NCBI GenBank assembly: GCA_028554645.1
Contig: JAQOOI010000080.1
Coordinates: 1,178,001-1,242,000 of the forward strand
Source: Omphalotus guepiniiformis
Lineage: Eukaryota > Basidiomycota > Agaricomycetes > Agaricales > Omphalotaceae
Length of the DNA stretch: 64,000 nt
Direction: 5' to 3'
Made by a program: the position numbers and the translations under genes. The notes beneath the pieces are model-generated. The model was not told the origin of the DNA and searched no databases. It saw nothing but the letters and a program-made list of their open reading frames with translations. This document shows, piece by piece, positions 44,206 through 55,287 of this stretch. Every line of letters starts with the position of its first letter. Position 1 is the stretch's first letter.

Positions 44206-44575
44206 AACCATGTTCTTGTTACATTCATCATATTCATTTGTTATTATCAACACGATTATACCATTTCTGACAGTACATTTTGTGCAAGACTCAATCTGTC
44301 GTATCGCCTCCGTAATCAAATCGACAAGAAATTTGTAAGTGCAAATATATCGAGCAAAAAAAAAGTGAGTGCGAATATATCGAGCAAAAGAAAAAAAAGT
44401 GAGTGTAAGGTACTGTATATACAGACCGGTCGGCGTCAATTTTAAACGGGCGAGTGGAACTCTGACGATTCCCTTGCATGCTCGTCTTTAATATAATCTT
44501 TGTGGTCCATTTCACCTAGATCAATAGAGGTGTGTGTCTTGCCGTGACGCGAATGCGTGTCGCTGCTACAGCTTC
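44206..44575. other. Convergent spacer with a short tandem repeat
   Basis: Between the UPF0642 stop (plus) and the membrane protein stop (minus). It contains A-rich stretches and the duplicated unit annotated at 44,339-44,402. No gene was seen. Confidence 0.5.
44339..44402. repeat. Two-copy tandem repeat of about 30-34 bp
   Basis: Two adjacent copies of a unit containing AATATATCGAGCAAAA and ending in an A run plus GTGA (44,339-44,368 and 44,369-44,402). They differ by one base in the left part and in the length and interruption of the A run. Located in the convergent 3' spacer. Confidence 0.8.
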
Positions 44576-46446
44576 TCAGATACCAATGTTAGCCGGTGGA
44601 GAGAACAGTATGACGGCAACGTACGGAAATTCGCTCATTGTGATATGTTCGGTTGTCACAAGTACTTCATGATGAGTGAGTTGAGGAGACATAAAGGAGG
44701 CAGCGGAAAGAGCATTACTTTGACGGGGAGGGCTGGCACTAGATGCTGCACCAATAGCCCCTGACACTGAGTGAACGTAAACATCGGCAGAGGTATAATC
44801 TAGTAATCTCATGACTGCTCGCCCAGAAGCAATGGAGCTGTAAGAGCCAATTCATGATGGTTAGTCGAGCACAAGAGGCATATCATGAGAGCAGTATGTT
44901 CTCACCTAACAGCCGCGGCTGGAATCTTTGAAGGCGATCTCAGCAAGAGATGAATATGAGGAACCGATGAAACTTACGGTCGCTATGCTGAAATTCAACC
45001 GTTACACTATCAGAACACAGGACGGAAAGAGAAAGACAGCATGCTCACACGTTCATAATCGCTAAAACATACAGTGAGCTGTTAAATGATGGATGGAATG
45101 AGAGAGTCAATGCATCTTACTGTTGAGGTTAAGAACATTCAGAACCTGTGTGAGACTGATGATGGACAAGACGGACAATTCGTTACGGAGGCACGACTTA
45201 CAGCTGGAACGCAATTTGCAGAAAAGGTCACAAGGAAGTACACGAGCCCATCGTGGAAGAGAAGCCTCCAAAGATCAGTTCGAGCAGTATGCTTCGCAGT
45301 CAGCGCAACGAACGTGTAGATCAGGATTATGAAATCGAAACCCATGGCTATGAACAATTGTAGATGGTTCTGCAAAAATATAATAATATATCGCTTACTG
45401 AAAAAGAATGTGACATTCAATAAAGAAGCGTTCGTAGACGCCACAACGCAAGCCTCAGTGTCGTCGTCCCACACGCTATGCACTATAAACATAGTGCGGT
45501 AGAGAATGGCCCAAAAGGCGAGACAAAGGACACCCAGTGGAACGACGACTATTATTTTGCGCTCCCACAGGGCTATCCTGTAGGCAAAAGTCAGCGAAGA
45601 TGATACGCGGGAGAGATGGTCTTGCACCTACGTTCGTAGCATGAGAGAAGTAGAGGAGCACAGTAGAGTCATATTCCCAGCCCACTGGCATGATTAGATT
45701 AGAATAAAATGGTATACATATCATGGAGACTTACGGAATTGAAGATATATAAAGCCTGAAAAGATTTTGCACATTGAGCTAGACAGTAGTAGAACCACAA
45801 TTCATACTGACCCCACAATTAATCTAAGGGAAAATTCAGTAAGTTCAAATCGGACACTGGATAGTGACCTACCCGAGAAGTGACAGAGATGGATACAATT
45901 CTATGCAAAATATAGGTCAAGCATTGCTAATACTTGTGGCAAACAGGGCTTACAGTCCAATGAAAGCTAAAATGATGCAGTAGCGGGAGAGAAAGAAAAA
46001 AACTAAGCCGCCATCAGCGATACCGATGAACCTAATGAATTTGGACGCCTAGCATACCCTGCAAAGCATTTGAATATCGATCATCAACTTCAGGAACCTA
46101 GGGAAGGCATAGACAGCGTACCAAAGGCCAGCGAAATTTGCGACGTCGTGTCAATAGCGACCATTCAAAGTCGCACGTTGAGAAGAGCTCCCACAAAGTG
46201 ACGCCCAAGAAGCAAAAGATGACCCTTTCGAGGGCAGCTTTGAAAAGATTTAGTGACCACGGAACTCCAGCATCTGAAAAGACTCACCGGAGTCTCTTTT
46301 GAGCTCGTTAAAATCTGTCCAATCAACCATCTTGGAGAGATAGTCTGCCGCTAGTAAGTGAAGCCTCGTCATAGAAGTACAGGTTTCAACGCACCACTAA
46401 TCTGGCCAGGAATAGGAACGACAGGACTGGTCGAAAACTGGGGCAA
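44576..46446 (-). CDS. Basidiomycete-type multi-pass membrane protein, 5' end unresolved
   Basis: Predicted membrane protein of a type I recognise only from basidiomycete genomes; function unknown. Readable parts in order: QFSTSPVVPIPGQIS, ADYLSKMVDWTDFNELKRD, GVPWSLNLFKAALERVIFCF (TM), FEWSLLTRRRKFRWPL, GIADGGLVFFFLSRYCIILA (TM), INCGALYIFNSWAGNMTLLC, LMLRTIALWERKIIVVVPLG (TM), LCLAFWAILYRTMF, FIILIYTFVALTAKHTA (TM), LLFHDGLVYFLVTFSANCV (TM) and a soluble tail ending SPPANIGI. Some exons are tiny (12 nt at 45,812-45,823; 21 nt at 45,735-45,755). A 14-nt GT..AG gap at 46,274-46,287 is needed to keep frame. No ATG-led first exon could be joined with confidence; it should lie between 46,450 and 46,900. 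Confidence 0.7.
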
Positions 46447-47256
46447 CTTTCAATACGACGCGACGAATACGCCTATTTAAGACGCTCCGTGTACTGCGTT
46501 CCATCCATCTGCAGCCGATTACGATGCGAATCTGTACCTCTTGATGATTCTTGGTCCTAAGCCTAATTTGCTCGAGAACCACAACTAGGTTTGGTCATTC
46601 ATTCGAGACGCATCAGATGGAGGGAGACGTACACCAATTAGTCAGATTTTACTAAGACCGGGAACCATGGGTAATGCGGCCACGATCATCTTCCAGACAG
46701 AGAGGATTGATTCATCACCTTGTTGTTCCATTGTTAGTGGCAGTCGCGGTCACGCATGCCATGGCCATGTTGAAACTTCAAGCAGCCATCTGTACTGCCA
46801 AACATTAGTTCGAATCAGATTGATGTTATGCACTTAACTTACCCGTTGCCAGGCCAGAGGTCAAGGCCTTCTCCCGCTCAATTTCTTGCTTCCAGCACGG
46901 GGAAGACTGGAACAAGGCGAGCGACTTCCAGAGTAAGTTTTAGTCCCCTGTGAAAAAGTTTCATCAGTTAGGGACAGTGTGGTACTTGTGCAAACTTCGT
47001 TGAGTATAATTCAGACAACGTTCAGGACCTTTCTTGAAAACGAGGGTCGTGAAAGCCGATGATTCACGAACAGAAAGCGGAAGGGCGGAGCGACAGATCG
47101 ACACGCGGTCATATTTGAGGAATGCTTGCTGCTTCATTTGGTCAGAAAACATTCTTACGGTACCCAGAATGTCCATTCGATGTGAGGAAAGTTTTTCCCG
47201 GTGCAGATACACTTGATAACAAAACACCGTAGTAAAAACTACAAATGTTACAAAAG
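46447..47256. other. Unresolved 5' region of the membrane protein gene
   Basis: Between the first readable exon of the membrane protein and the ERB1 stop, all on the minus strand. Possible first exons, for example an ATG-led frame around 46,690-46,730 reading MEQQGDESILSVWKMIVA, could not be joined by phase. It should hold the start and promoter of the membrane protein gene and the 3' UTR of ERB1. Confidence 0.4.
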
Positions 47257-49879
47257 TTAGCTGCACCAAACACTGACTGTCCCATCAGCCGCTCCAGTAA
47301 TCAACCATGGGTGTCGTGTACACCATTTTATGTTAAGAACACCGAGACCTTTCGTGATTTCGTGCCCGCGTAAGATTTTCAGAGGAACTATTAGCGGATC
47401 TGTCATCAAGTCGCTATAAACTCTAGCGTGGAAGATCTGAATGGCACCATCATCCGAGGACGACGCGAACAGCGGATAAGTTGGGTGGAAATGGAGGGAG
47501 CGTATAGCGCGTGAATGGTACCTGAATTTCGAAACTGCATTCAACTCGTATTCACGATGAAGGCGACATAGACTCACCGGAGGATCTTGTAAGGCTTGTC
47601 GCTGAGTTCCAAATCAAACCAGCAAAGCTTTCTGTCATACCCCCCCACGATTAAGTGATCTCCTGATGGATGGACATCCATTGATGAAATCCACTTGATA
47701 CCAGGATGTAAGGTTTTCAGGAGCTTCTGCTCAGACAGATTGTACAGTCTGACGTATTGCTGGGTCTGAACTGATGTGAACATGGAAATCTCGAAAAGAG
47801 TAAAAATGGACACCTACGGCGACAAAGAAATGGGGTTTCATGGGGTGGAAGAGCACCAACTGCACTTTACCCTTAACTTTTTTGAACGGTGCCTGGGAAT
47901 GTCTACGAGACACTTGATGGATCCAGATACCACCCTGGTTGCCGCCATTGGCTACAAAATCGAGACGCCGGTGAGTACGTCTTTGAACGGACTGAAGAGG
48001 TAAAGCAAACTCACAAACCGTAGCCACGTAATCACCCCGGCGATGCCAGGCAATTTGAACAGGTAAACCAGATGACGGAGGTAGATTAATGGATAATATT
48101 GGGACTTCGTCTGATCGTGTAGAAGTTGGAGGAGTAACCCACTTGACTGGTGACGGAGTTTCTGGTGCGGGTGGTAAAATACTAGGTGCTAGTGCATTTT
48201 GTGTAAGTTGCTGAACTGACGGTGGCAGATGGGGTGGGATAAGGAAATGCAATGTTTCTTCTCTACAGACGAAAATCAGTAACAACCCAGAGGATTCATG
48301 AAAGCCTCACATTCCAACAATGAAGTAGTTGACGTCTGTCCTGGGACACCATTCTACAGACCCTATTTTTCCGCTGAACTTCCACTTCTTGACCTCTTTC
48401 CCGACGTTCACTTCCCACAAACTGACAACGCCGTTCTCGTCCCCGCTAACAGCCCAAGAACCATCGGGACTGACGCTGAGGCAACGCACGAAGTTTGAGT
48501 GCGATACCGTAAGTGATTTGTACGTTGGGAACGGCTTCAGACTATTGGGGCTTGGGAGCTTGGGTATCAAGGAATTCGGATCTATATTCAACTTTACTCG
48601 TTGTATTCGAGGGGCCATATATAAATCCAGCTGACGGTGGAACCGTTCTTTAATGAAACGATCGTAACCCGGCACAAGTCGAAGAGAGGAATATCTTTGT
48701 GGAAGGTAATTGCGATCGCGGTCTTCTGGATCGGTTTCCTCCCACTGTTTTCGTTCTTCATCCGTAAGTAGATATTCTTCCGGAGGATTGTAAGATTCGG
48801 AGTTGGTTGGAAGGGGTGGCTTGGGGGCAGCTAAAGGAGGCGGTTGAGTGTTAGATGGTTCCGACCAGATGGGGTAAAATTGAGGTTGAGAGGTGGCTGC
48901 CTTATGTTTTGATGGTATAATTCGACCTTGTCTAATCGCGCGGACGATTTTCATCACCTGAGTAAAGTGCAGGTAAACGATTGAACAGCGAAAGAAGAAC
49001 CAGAAGAGCGTGCCTTTTTATGTTCCCATTTGCTAGGGACCCATCGCCTCTTTGGTTCGGGGGCAGCAGACAGAGGCATGACTTCTTCTTTACCCTTCCC
49101 CGTGAACCACTCTGTCATGGGCTCGTAAGGGTCATACTCAGCATCTGGTACTTCGTTAGCGTATAATCTACGAATGATCTCGAGCTCTTCTGTCGTCAAG
49201 GGTTTGTCCGCTTGAGCGTTTTTGTCAAAAGCCGACGTCCTGAACAAAGGTAAAGTTTATTTCTGCAATGCTTTAATTTTGAAAGTATGGGGTGAACGTA
49301 CCAAGCCGACGGGTCTTCCACTGTCTCCAAAAATCGGTCTAATTCATCGCCACGAGCGGGTTTCAATACCCGTTTTCCATCCATGTCATAGCCGACATGA
49401 GGTAAATCGTCATACCAGTGCATTGGGATATCACCCACTCGATTAGGTGTCTGTACATAGAGTTAGAGGTGCGTATGGATGAATTAAATACTCCTTACAT
49501 CTTCAGTAGACGAATCAGAGTCATAGTCAGGTTCTATCTCTGGGAATACGCGTTTTTGCTGGCCCGTGATATCTGACACGATTGTTTTGGACTTGGGGAA
49601 CGGATGGAGTTCGCTATCCGTTGAATTGTCACTATCCTCGTCCTCATCTTCCTCCTCTTCATCTTCATCACTGTAGTCTTCGAGATCACTGCTATTGTCT
49701 TCGCTGTGGACATCAATTTCTGGGAATTCGTCCACCTCGCCGTCATCCGATTCAATATCCCCATCACCCTCCTCGTCACTTTGCATCTCCATGTTTACGG
49801 CCTTACTGAAAACGCTTGAAGCGAGCCCATCGTGATCAGGCTCTTTTCTTTTCTTTCGGTGATTGTCACCCATAGCCAT
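47257..49879 (-). CDS. ERB1: Ribosome biogenesis protein ERB1 (BOP1)
   Basis: Member of the PeBoW (Nop7-Erb1-Ytm1) complex, needed for 27S pre-rRNA processing and 60S subunit formation in the nucleolus. ATG 49879 starts a basic then strongly acidic N-terminal region ([16 protein letters not shown]). The BOP1 N-terminal domain reads [75 protein letters not shown] and [13 protein letters not shown]. The WD40 propeller begins [20 protein letters not shown] and includes [24 protein letters not shown] and [20 protein letters not shown] blades, ending DGTVSVWCS. Around 750 residues, the usual size. Divergent from ARP4 (164 bp). Confidence 0.94.
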
Positions 49880-50043
49880 TGAAAGACGGAGAAGGAAAGA
49901 AACTCAGACCAAAGGAAGCTTCAAGCAAGAAATAACTTTTGAGCGTCTAATTGAAAATTGGAAGATGGCGTCTGGTACAACACTGACAAACAACACGACG
50001 ACACGAGCAGACGTGACCGCTTTCGAGACTTCAGCCTTTCGAG

Positions 50044-51785
50044 ATGGTCAACTACGGAGGAGATGAAGTCTCTGCTCTTGTCATTGACATCGGTTCTTCG
50101 TCTCTTCGAGCAGGTTATGCTGGAGATGATACACCAAAAGCAATTATTCCGACCTCATATGGGTACATACCATCCGCTGACACAGATGTCTCTATGGCCG
50201 ATGGGGAAAATCCAGACAATACTGAAACACCCAAGACCACCAAAAGTTACATAGGCCATTCAGGACCATCCATATGGCGAGCGAACATGGAGATTGGAAA
50301 TCCAATGGCTGACGGATTAAGTATGCGTATCCAGAGCCTTTTACTTTCACTCAAGCTTAGTGACACTCAGTTCAGGATTTTGGACCTATTCCTGCGTTGA
50401 TTCGGCATGCACTTGTAGACGTCATGCGTTGTCCTGCCTCAGATCATCCGGTTCTCGTTACAGAACCTGCCTGGAACACGCCCGCAAACAGAGAGCGCAT
50501 GGCTGAGATTATGTTTGAAGAATTCCAGGTACCAGCATTTTACATTGCAAACACCGGTGTTTTGAATAGGTGGGACTTTTGTTCTTGTTCCCGTTGTCCC
50601 GTATCAAACGCCACTGACAAGCGCTGTAGTTTTGCTGCTGGTAAAGGATCTGCGCTAGTTGTTGACATTGGCCAGACAATGGCTAGTGTTATACCCGTTG
50701 TTGACGGCTTCGTGCTACGCAAAGGTTCTTTTGATCAAGCATGATATCCACGCAATGTCCTAATTTCCGGATTGACAGGTCTTCAATATTCGACTTTACC
50801 GAGGCTAGTCCATGCACATGCGCGCCACATTCTAACCTCGCCTACCCCGATGCGGCAGCCCATTGATCTGTATCCGCACCAGCTGATAGCGAGTAAAATT
50901 GTACGCAGGCCATATGCTTTCCTTGACGAGTGTACTGACGAGTGTCAAAGCCTGTTGAGCCCAATGCTCCACCCCGGTATACCCTCCGTGAAAATTGCCT
51001 CTCGCAGACGACACAATCATGGCGCGAGTGGTGTGAAGCTCAAGAAGTCGAGGAATGGATACAGAGTGTGGCAGGGGTATTAGATCAGGGCTGGAACGAC
51101 CAGTCAGTAAAGCGCCGGTATAATTTGATTTCCCGCTCACCGTTTCTCGCCAGGATATCACAAAGTCGACCACCTAAACAATATGAATTCCCGACAGGAT
51201 ATAACACATGGTTTGGTCCGGAGCGGTTCAGTGTCGGCGAACAGTTCTTCTTCCACAATCCTCAAGCCGCTGTGAGTTTTTGTTTTATTTATACTTACTC
51301 GCGGGGGCGCCGCGTTTCTAATGAAACATCGGTCAACAGAACGGCAACACAACCCTCCCAAAAAATATACCGACGCTGATAACCGATTCATTGCGCGCAT
51401 GCGATCCCGAATTGCGACAAGTTCTTATGGGCAATGTGGTCTTGACTGGTGGAGGTAGTCTCTTTTCCGGTTTCGCTGATCGCCTTGCTTCGGAGATGTC
51501 TCGACAATTCCTACATGTGAGTCACTGCGGCCACGTGACCTCCGCTACTGACTAGAATCCATCGCTTTAGGTGAAACTCCATGCCCCCGGAAACCCAGTG
51601 GAGCGACGATATGGTGGCTGGCTCGGAGGTAGTATTCTCGCCAGTCTGGGTAGTTTTCATCAGTTGTGGATCAGCAAGGAGGAGTGGCAGGTCTGTTTTG
51701 TCTTGAATTCATCACGATGCCTCATCTCAATATCAACAACTTTCAGGAACATGGAAAAGCAATTGTTGGCCAACGTTGTAAATAG
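50044..51785 (+). CDS. ARP4: Actin-related protein 4
   Basis: Nuclear actin-related protein, shared subunit of NuA4, SWR1 and INO80 complexes. ATG 50044 reads [20 protein letters not shown] and [20 protein letters not shown] (the actin phosphate-1 loop). An acidic Asp/Glu/Thr insertion typical of Arp4 follows, then [51 protein letters not shown] (phosphate-2), [37 protein letters not shown] and the C-terminus [20 protein letters not shown], ending [11 protein letters not shown]. About eight exons. An upstream ATG at 49,964 is in another frame and is probably in the leader. Confidence 0.94.
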
Positions 51786-52620
51786 ATCTTGGAACACATG
51801 TTGTATCTTGTACTTTTTGTTAATCTATCTGTTGCGTACCTGCCCATTCATAATCAGAAAACATGTTCAATAAATAAATTATATTGACAACTGCCTAAAC
51901 TACAGGTACGACAGGTGAAGGAAGAACGTATGTACTTCGCCCAGACGGAACAATGAAACGAAATACAGACAGTCGATTGAAACGAATGTTTGTAAGTCAT
52001 ACAATTGACATTTAAAAACGGCCAGAGGCGGATGGTTAAGGACAACAATCGCAGTGAAGGGTGAATACAGCACCCCCACTGACCCAAGGGGGAAGCCGGC
52101 TCCCCGACAATGCATGAAAAAATCCTCCTCCAACGATTCATAGGAGCAATGCACGTAGGCGTGACTTTTGGTCGGTGTAAGACCAAGAGGCAGATGGCTA
52201 GATGGAAGGCGGGAAAGCAGCCAGGAATGGTGAAAAAGGCGGTATCGCCAAGGGAGGAAGGGATAGCAAGTGGCAGCTGACATAACCAAAGTCCAGGAAG
52301 TCAAAACGCACTTGCTTTGAAAAAATGTGTTAAGGAATGTGGTGTGTTTAAAATATGTGAACAAATGGAGAAAAGGTGAAGTCTTGCATACAATCACAAT
52401 CGCATTCATCGTCAAATCTCTTTGGTCCATCGCAAATCACAAAGTAACCGCACAGTAAGAAGAAATATGGGGGAATAGATAGGAAAGAAGGGCATCATCA
52501 TTATTGGGTAGCCACACAATAAGCCAACCCTTGAAAGGACGATAAATAAGTGAAGCTTGTCGATAATGAAAGGAAAACGTTCAACCCGCAGCAAGATAGA
52601 CGGGGAATTGTAGATTTCGT
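51786..52620. other. Convergent 3' spacer
   Basis: 835 bp between the ARP4 stop (plus) and the stop of the low-complexity protein gene (minus). A minus-strand frame of 176 codons (51,900-52,430) is rich in Phe, His, Leu and Cys with no conserved-looking block and lies where the 3' UTR of the minus gene should be. No gene is called. Confidence 0.5.
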
Positions 52621-54154
52621 TCAACAAGCTTCCACAAACTCCCTCCTCTCCCGAGCACCCATCAACATTCCCAGACCACCAATGGCTTTTCTCCTGATTC
52701 TGGTCGCAAAGTTCTTAGGACCGAGCTCGTCCGCTCCCGAAGGAGGCCCACGGGGCTGCCTCATCGGTTGACTCACCAGCCTGTGGGATGCCAGGACCGA
52801 AGTCGGAAGAGTAACGCTGTACTGCTGCACGCGGTCATCAGCTCTGAGTCTGATGTCCTTGACGGTTTCATTCGCAACAGCAGATCTAGGCCTACCAATC
52901 CCAAGCCCTTCGTAAAGCTTCTTGGATGCTTCTTCGCGCGGCGAGAGAGGCATCTCATTGGAAGAAGAGGAGTGGGGAGTGGTGGGGGAGGACCCGGACT
53001 TGGACGAACTAGTGGACGAGGCATCTTCGTCGTCGTTACCATCAGAGGTGTCGATTGTAACAGCAGGAAGTGGTTGTTGAGCTATCGCACTGAAATGAAG
53101 AGGCTGGGGACGAGCTTTTACAATATTGTTCGTGGGAGCAGGGAGACCTGGCGGAGGTGAAACACGCTCGGGAGGAGGAGGAGTCACCCTAACGGCCGGG
53201 GAAGTGACTGCACGATGAGCGAGAACCGAGTTACCCTTTCCACCTCGCCTCCAGGATGAGGCGGAGTCGGACTTGGAATGAACATTGCCATTGAGATTAG
53301 TAGAGCCGAGATTGCCCAAAGATGTACCACCGCTAATTACGGTAGTAGAATTGGGGGTTGGAGGAATCGACACGTCGCCGGTGTCATCATACCTGGGCAT
53401 AGAATTGGGCACATTGAGGCTGGTAGTACGACCGCCAAATTTGCCGCCAAGTGCCGCAGTCATAGGAACATGATCAGCGAGTTGAGATTGCGATTGATCA
53501 GCCTGGTTGGCACGACGCATCTGAGCGTTCAGCGTCGCGGAACGGATATCAAAAGCGGTCGAGATAGGACCGGCAGTGGCAGGTGGGTTGAAGCCAATAC
53601 TGGTGCGTCTGTTCTGGTTCTGCTGCTGACGCTGAGCCTGAGCAAGAAGCTCTGCTTGGTACTGCTGAGCTTGAGAAGCCTGTTGGAAAGCATGAGTAAA
53701 CAAGATAGGGGACAACGAATATAATAAAAAAGCGGACCTGAATCTTGAGAATTTCCAACTGCATCATCTGCATTTGAAGAGCCTGCTGCGCCTGAGCACT
53801 AGACATCATATTTGGGGTAAAAGCAGGGCTAAAAGGAACACTGTTGGGGTTCATGCCACGCTGGTGCTGGGAGAAAGTATTGGTAGGAGCGTCAACGGCG
53901 GCAGTCATCGGCATAATTCTGTTGCCACCGTGGTGAGCATTGGCATAGAGGTTTCGAGAAGGGATTTCGAGAACTTGATCCTCTTCTTCCTCTGGAAAGA
54001 CACTATTGTTGGCATGAGAAACAAATCTTGGGACATTGAAGGAAGCGCCTGGAGCAGCGGTGTGAGGAATCGAGGCAGAAGAAGAACGGACACCGCCTGT
54101 GCGGAGACCAGATAAAAGAGAGGCTCTGGAGTTGGTAGAGGAAGCGGTAGACAT
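52621..54154 (-). CDS. Low-complexity protein of unknown function with a conserved-looking C-terminus
   Basis: Two exons, about 490 residues. I do not recognise the family. The N-terminus is Ser-rich (MSTASSTNSRASLLSGLRTG). An acidic patch (EEEEDQVLEIPSRNLY) and a Gln/Met-rich helix (AQAQQALQMQMMQLEILKIQ) continue over the intron into QAQQYQAELLAQAQRQQQNQ, a possible coiled coil or prion-like segment. The middle is Pro/Ser/Thr/Asn-rich and probably disordered, with likely phosphorylation sites (PLSPREEASKKLYEGLGIGR). The last 30 residues are ordered and basic (NFATRIRRKAIGGLGMLMGA) and may be a binding motif. The long CT-rich leader upstream suggests strong expression. A role in RNA binding or signalling is possible but not shown. 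Confidence 0.75.
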
Positions 54155-54517
54155 TGTGCTTTAGCGATAGATAGAGAATCGATTAATGGAGAGTACTGAA
54201 GAGTGAAAGTGGATACAGCTGGGAAGAGAAATGAACAGAGAATTCTGATAAGAGAAGGAAGAAAAGGACGAACTTGTGAAGGGACGCAAGTTGACACTGG
54301 AGGCGTATAGAAAGAAAGAATTAGGAGAAAAGAGAAGAGAAAACGAGGTTTATTGAGAGATATAAACAGAAAAACAGGAAAGATGTCCACCAGCCAGGTC
54401 AACGAGAGTGAAGAGTGTATAAACAGAAATCCCCCCAATACAACGCCAATCCCATCACGTGCCCCCCGGACACTCATTAGCTAAGCAAGTCTCACAGCCA
54501 CTGTGACCCCGGTCACT
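54155..54517 (-). promoter_or_regulatory. CT-rich leader/promoter of the low-complexity protein gene
   Basis: On the minus strand the roughly 250 bases before the ATG at 54,154 (about 54,160-54,400) are dominated by C and T, for example TTTTCTCTTCTCTTTTCTCC. Such pyrimidine-rich stretches upstream of the start are common in strongly expressed fungal genes and in their 5' leaders. The spacer also holds the 3' end of TRS20, which is on the same strand. Confidence 0.5.
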
Positions 54518-55211
54518 TCACAGATATTTCTTTGCACTCGCCCGGACTCGGCCATCAAAGACGGTGCTCCGGATCACGCGTTGGGCCGAGTGGAACGGAT
54601 TGAGGAGTGTCTGCTCTCCGTCAGTCACTGCACTGCGAGACTCCAGCTCACCACTTACATACCTTTACATACAGCTCCCATACTTCCACGAAGAATGATT
54701 TGATTCCCTCGTCGTTCTTCCCCTCGTGCAGCAGCAGAAATTTTGTATCTAGTTGATCTTATCAGCTTGCACTGCTCTCGCATTTCATCTCAATTCTTAC
54801 TTCCTGGTGTGATGAACGCCGACACCGTCCATTCGTTGAATTTGTCTACGCTCTTGAGATACCTGTGCAGTCGTCAAGGGACGTGCTGCAATCGTCCATC
54901 ATAAAGCTCTCTTACATTCCGTTCTCCTTTCGCATAACATCTTCTACCACGTCCAAACTCGCGTTTGCAATCATTTGTATTACGTGTCTGTCCTGTCCCC
55001 CTCCAATGCGCACTCCTCCCCCACTAGTGTGCTGTGTCGTGTTTGAAGCCCCCGATAGTGCGGTCAGTGTTCCAGCGAATGCCGATGTCGACCATGTCGG
55101 TAGGTTAGATGAGAGCGGAGACGTGGCACTCGGTGCTGGTTTCGATGAAGAATATGTGAGATTATATATTGGCGTATCTGAAGGCGAAAGAATGAATAGA
55201 TGATGTGACAT
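54518..55211 (-). CDS. TRS20: TRAPP complex subunit 2 (sedlin)
   Basis: Subunit of TRAPP, the exchange factor for Rab1/Ypt1, acting in ER-Golgi traffic. ATG 55211 reads [18 protein letters not shown], then a Ser/Thr/Gly-rich insertion, then [17 protein letters not shown] and, after an intron, [54 protein letters not shown] and [20 protein letters not shown]. These match the sedlin longin fold from first to last strand. The loop after the first strand is longer than in yeast or human (about 40 extra residues, 55,000-55,150). The 55,322 upstream frame extension lies inside the divergent rhomboid gene's leader and is not used. Confidence 0.92.
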
Positions 55212-55287
55212 TTGAGAAAAGCAACTGAACTTGGCTTGCAAGGCCAGCCGTCTCGACGCGTGGACCAAACAAGTCCAAATCTCGCTC

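Noticed and set aside
49964..50066. ATG 80 bp upstream of ARP4 as its start
   Set aside because: It is in another frame and leads to a short peptide only; Arp4 proteins start at the VNYGGDEV motif read from 50,044. It could be an upstream ORF in the leader.
51900..52430. Minus-strand open frame of 176 codons
   Set aside because: No conserved-looking block, odd composition (Phe, His, Cys, Leu), and it lies where the 3' UTR of the downstream minus-strand gene is expected.
54865..55203. Plus-strand frame of 112 codons
   Set aside because: Antisense to TRS20, whose sedlin motifs on the minus strand are clear.
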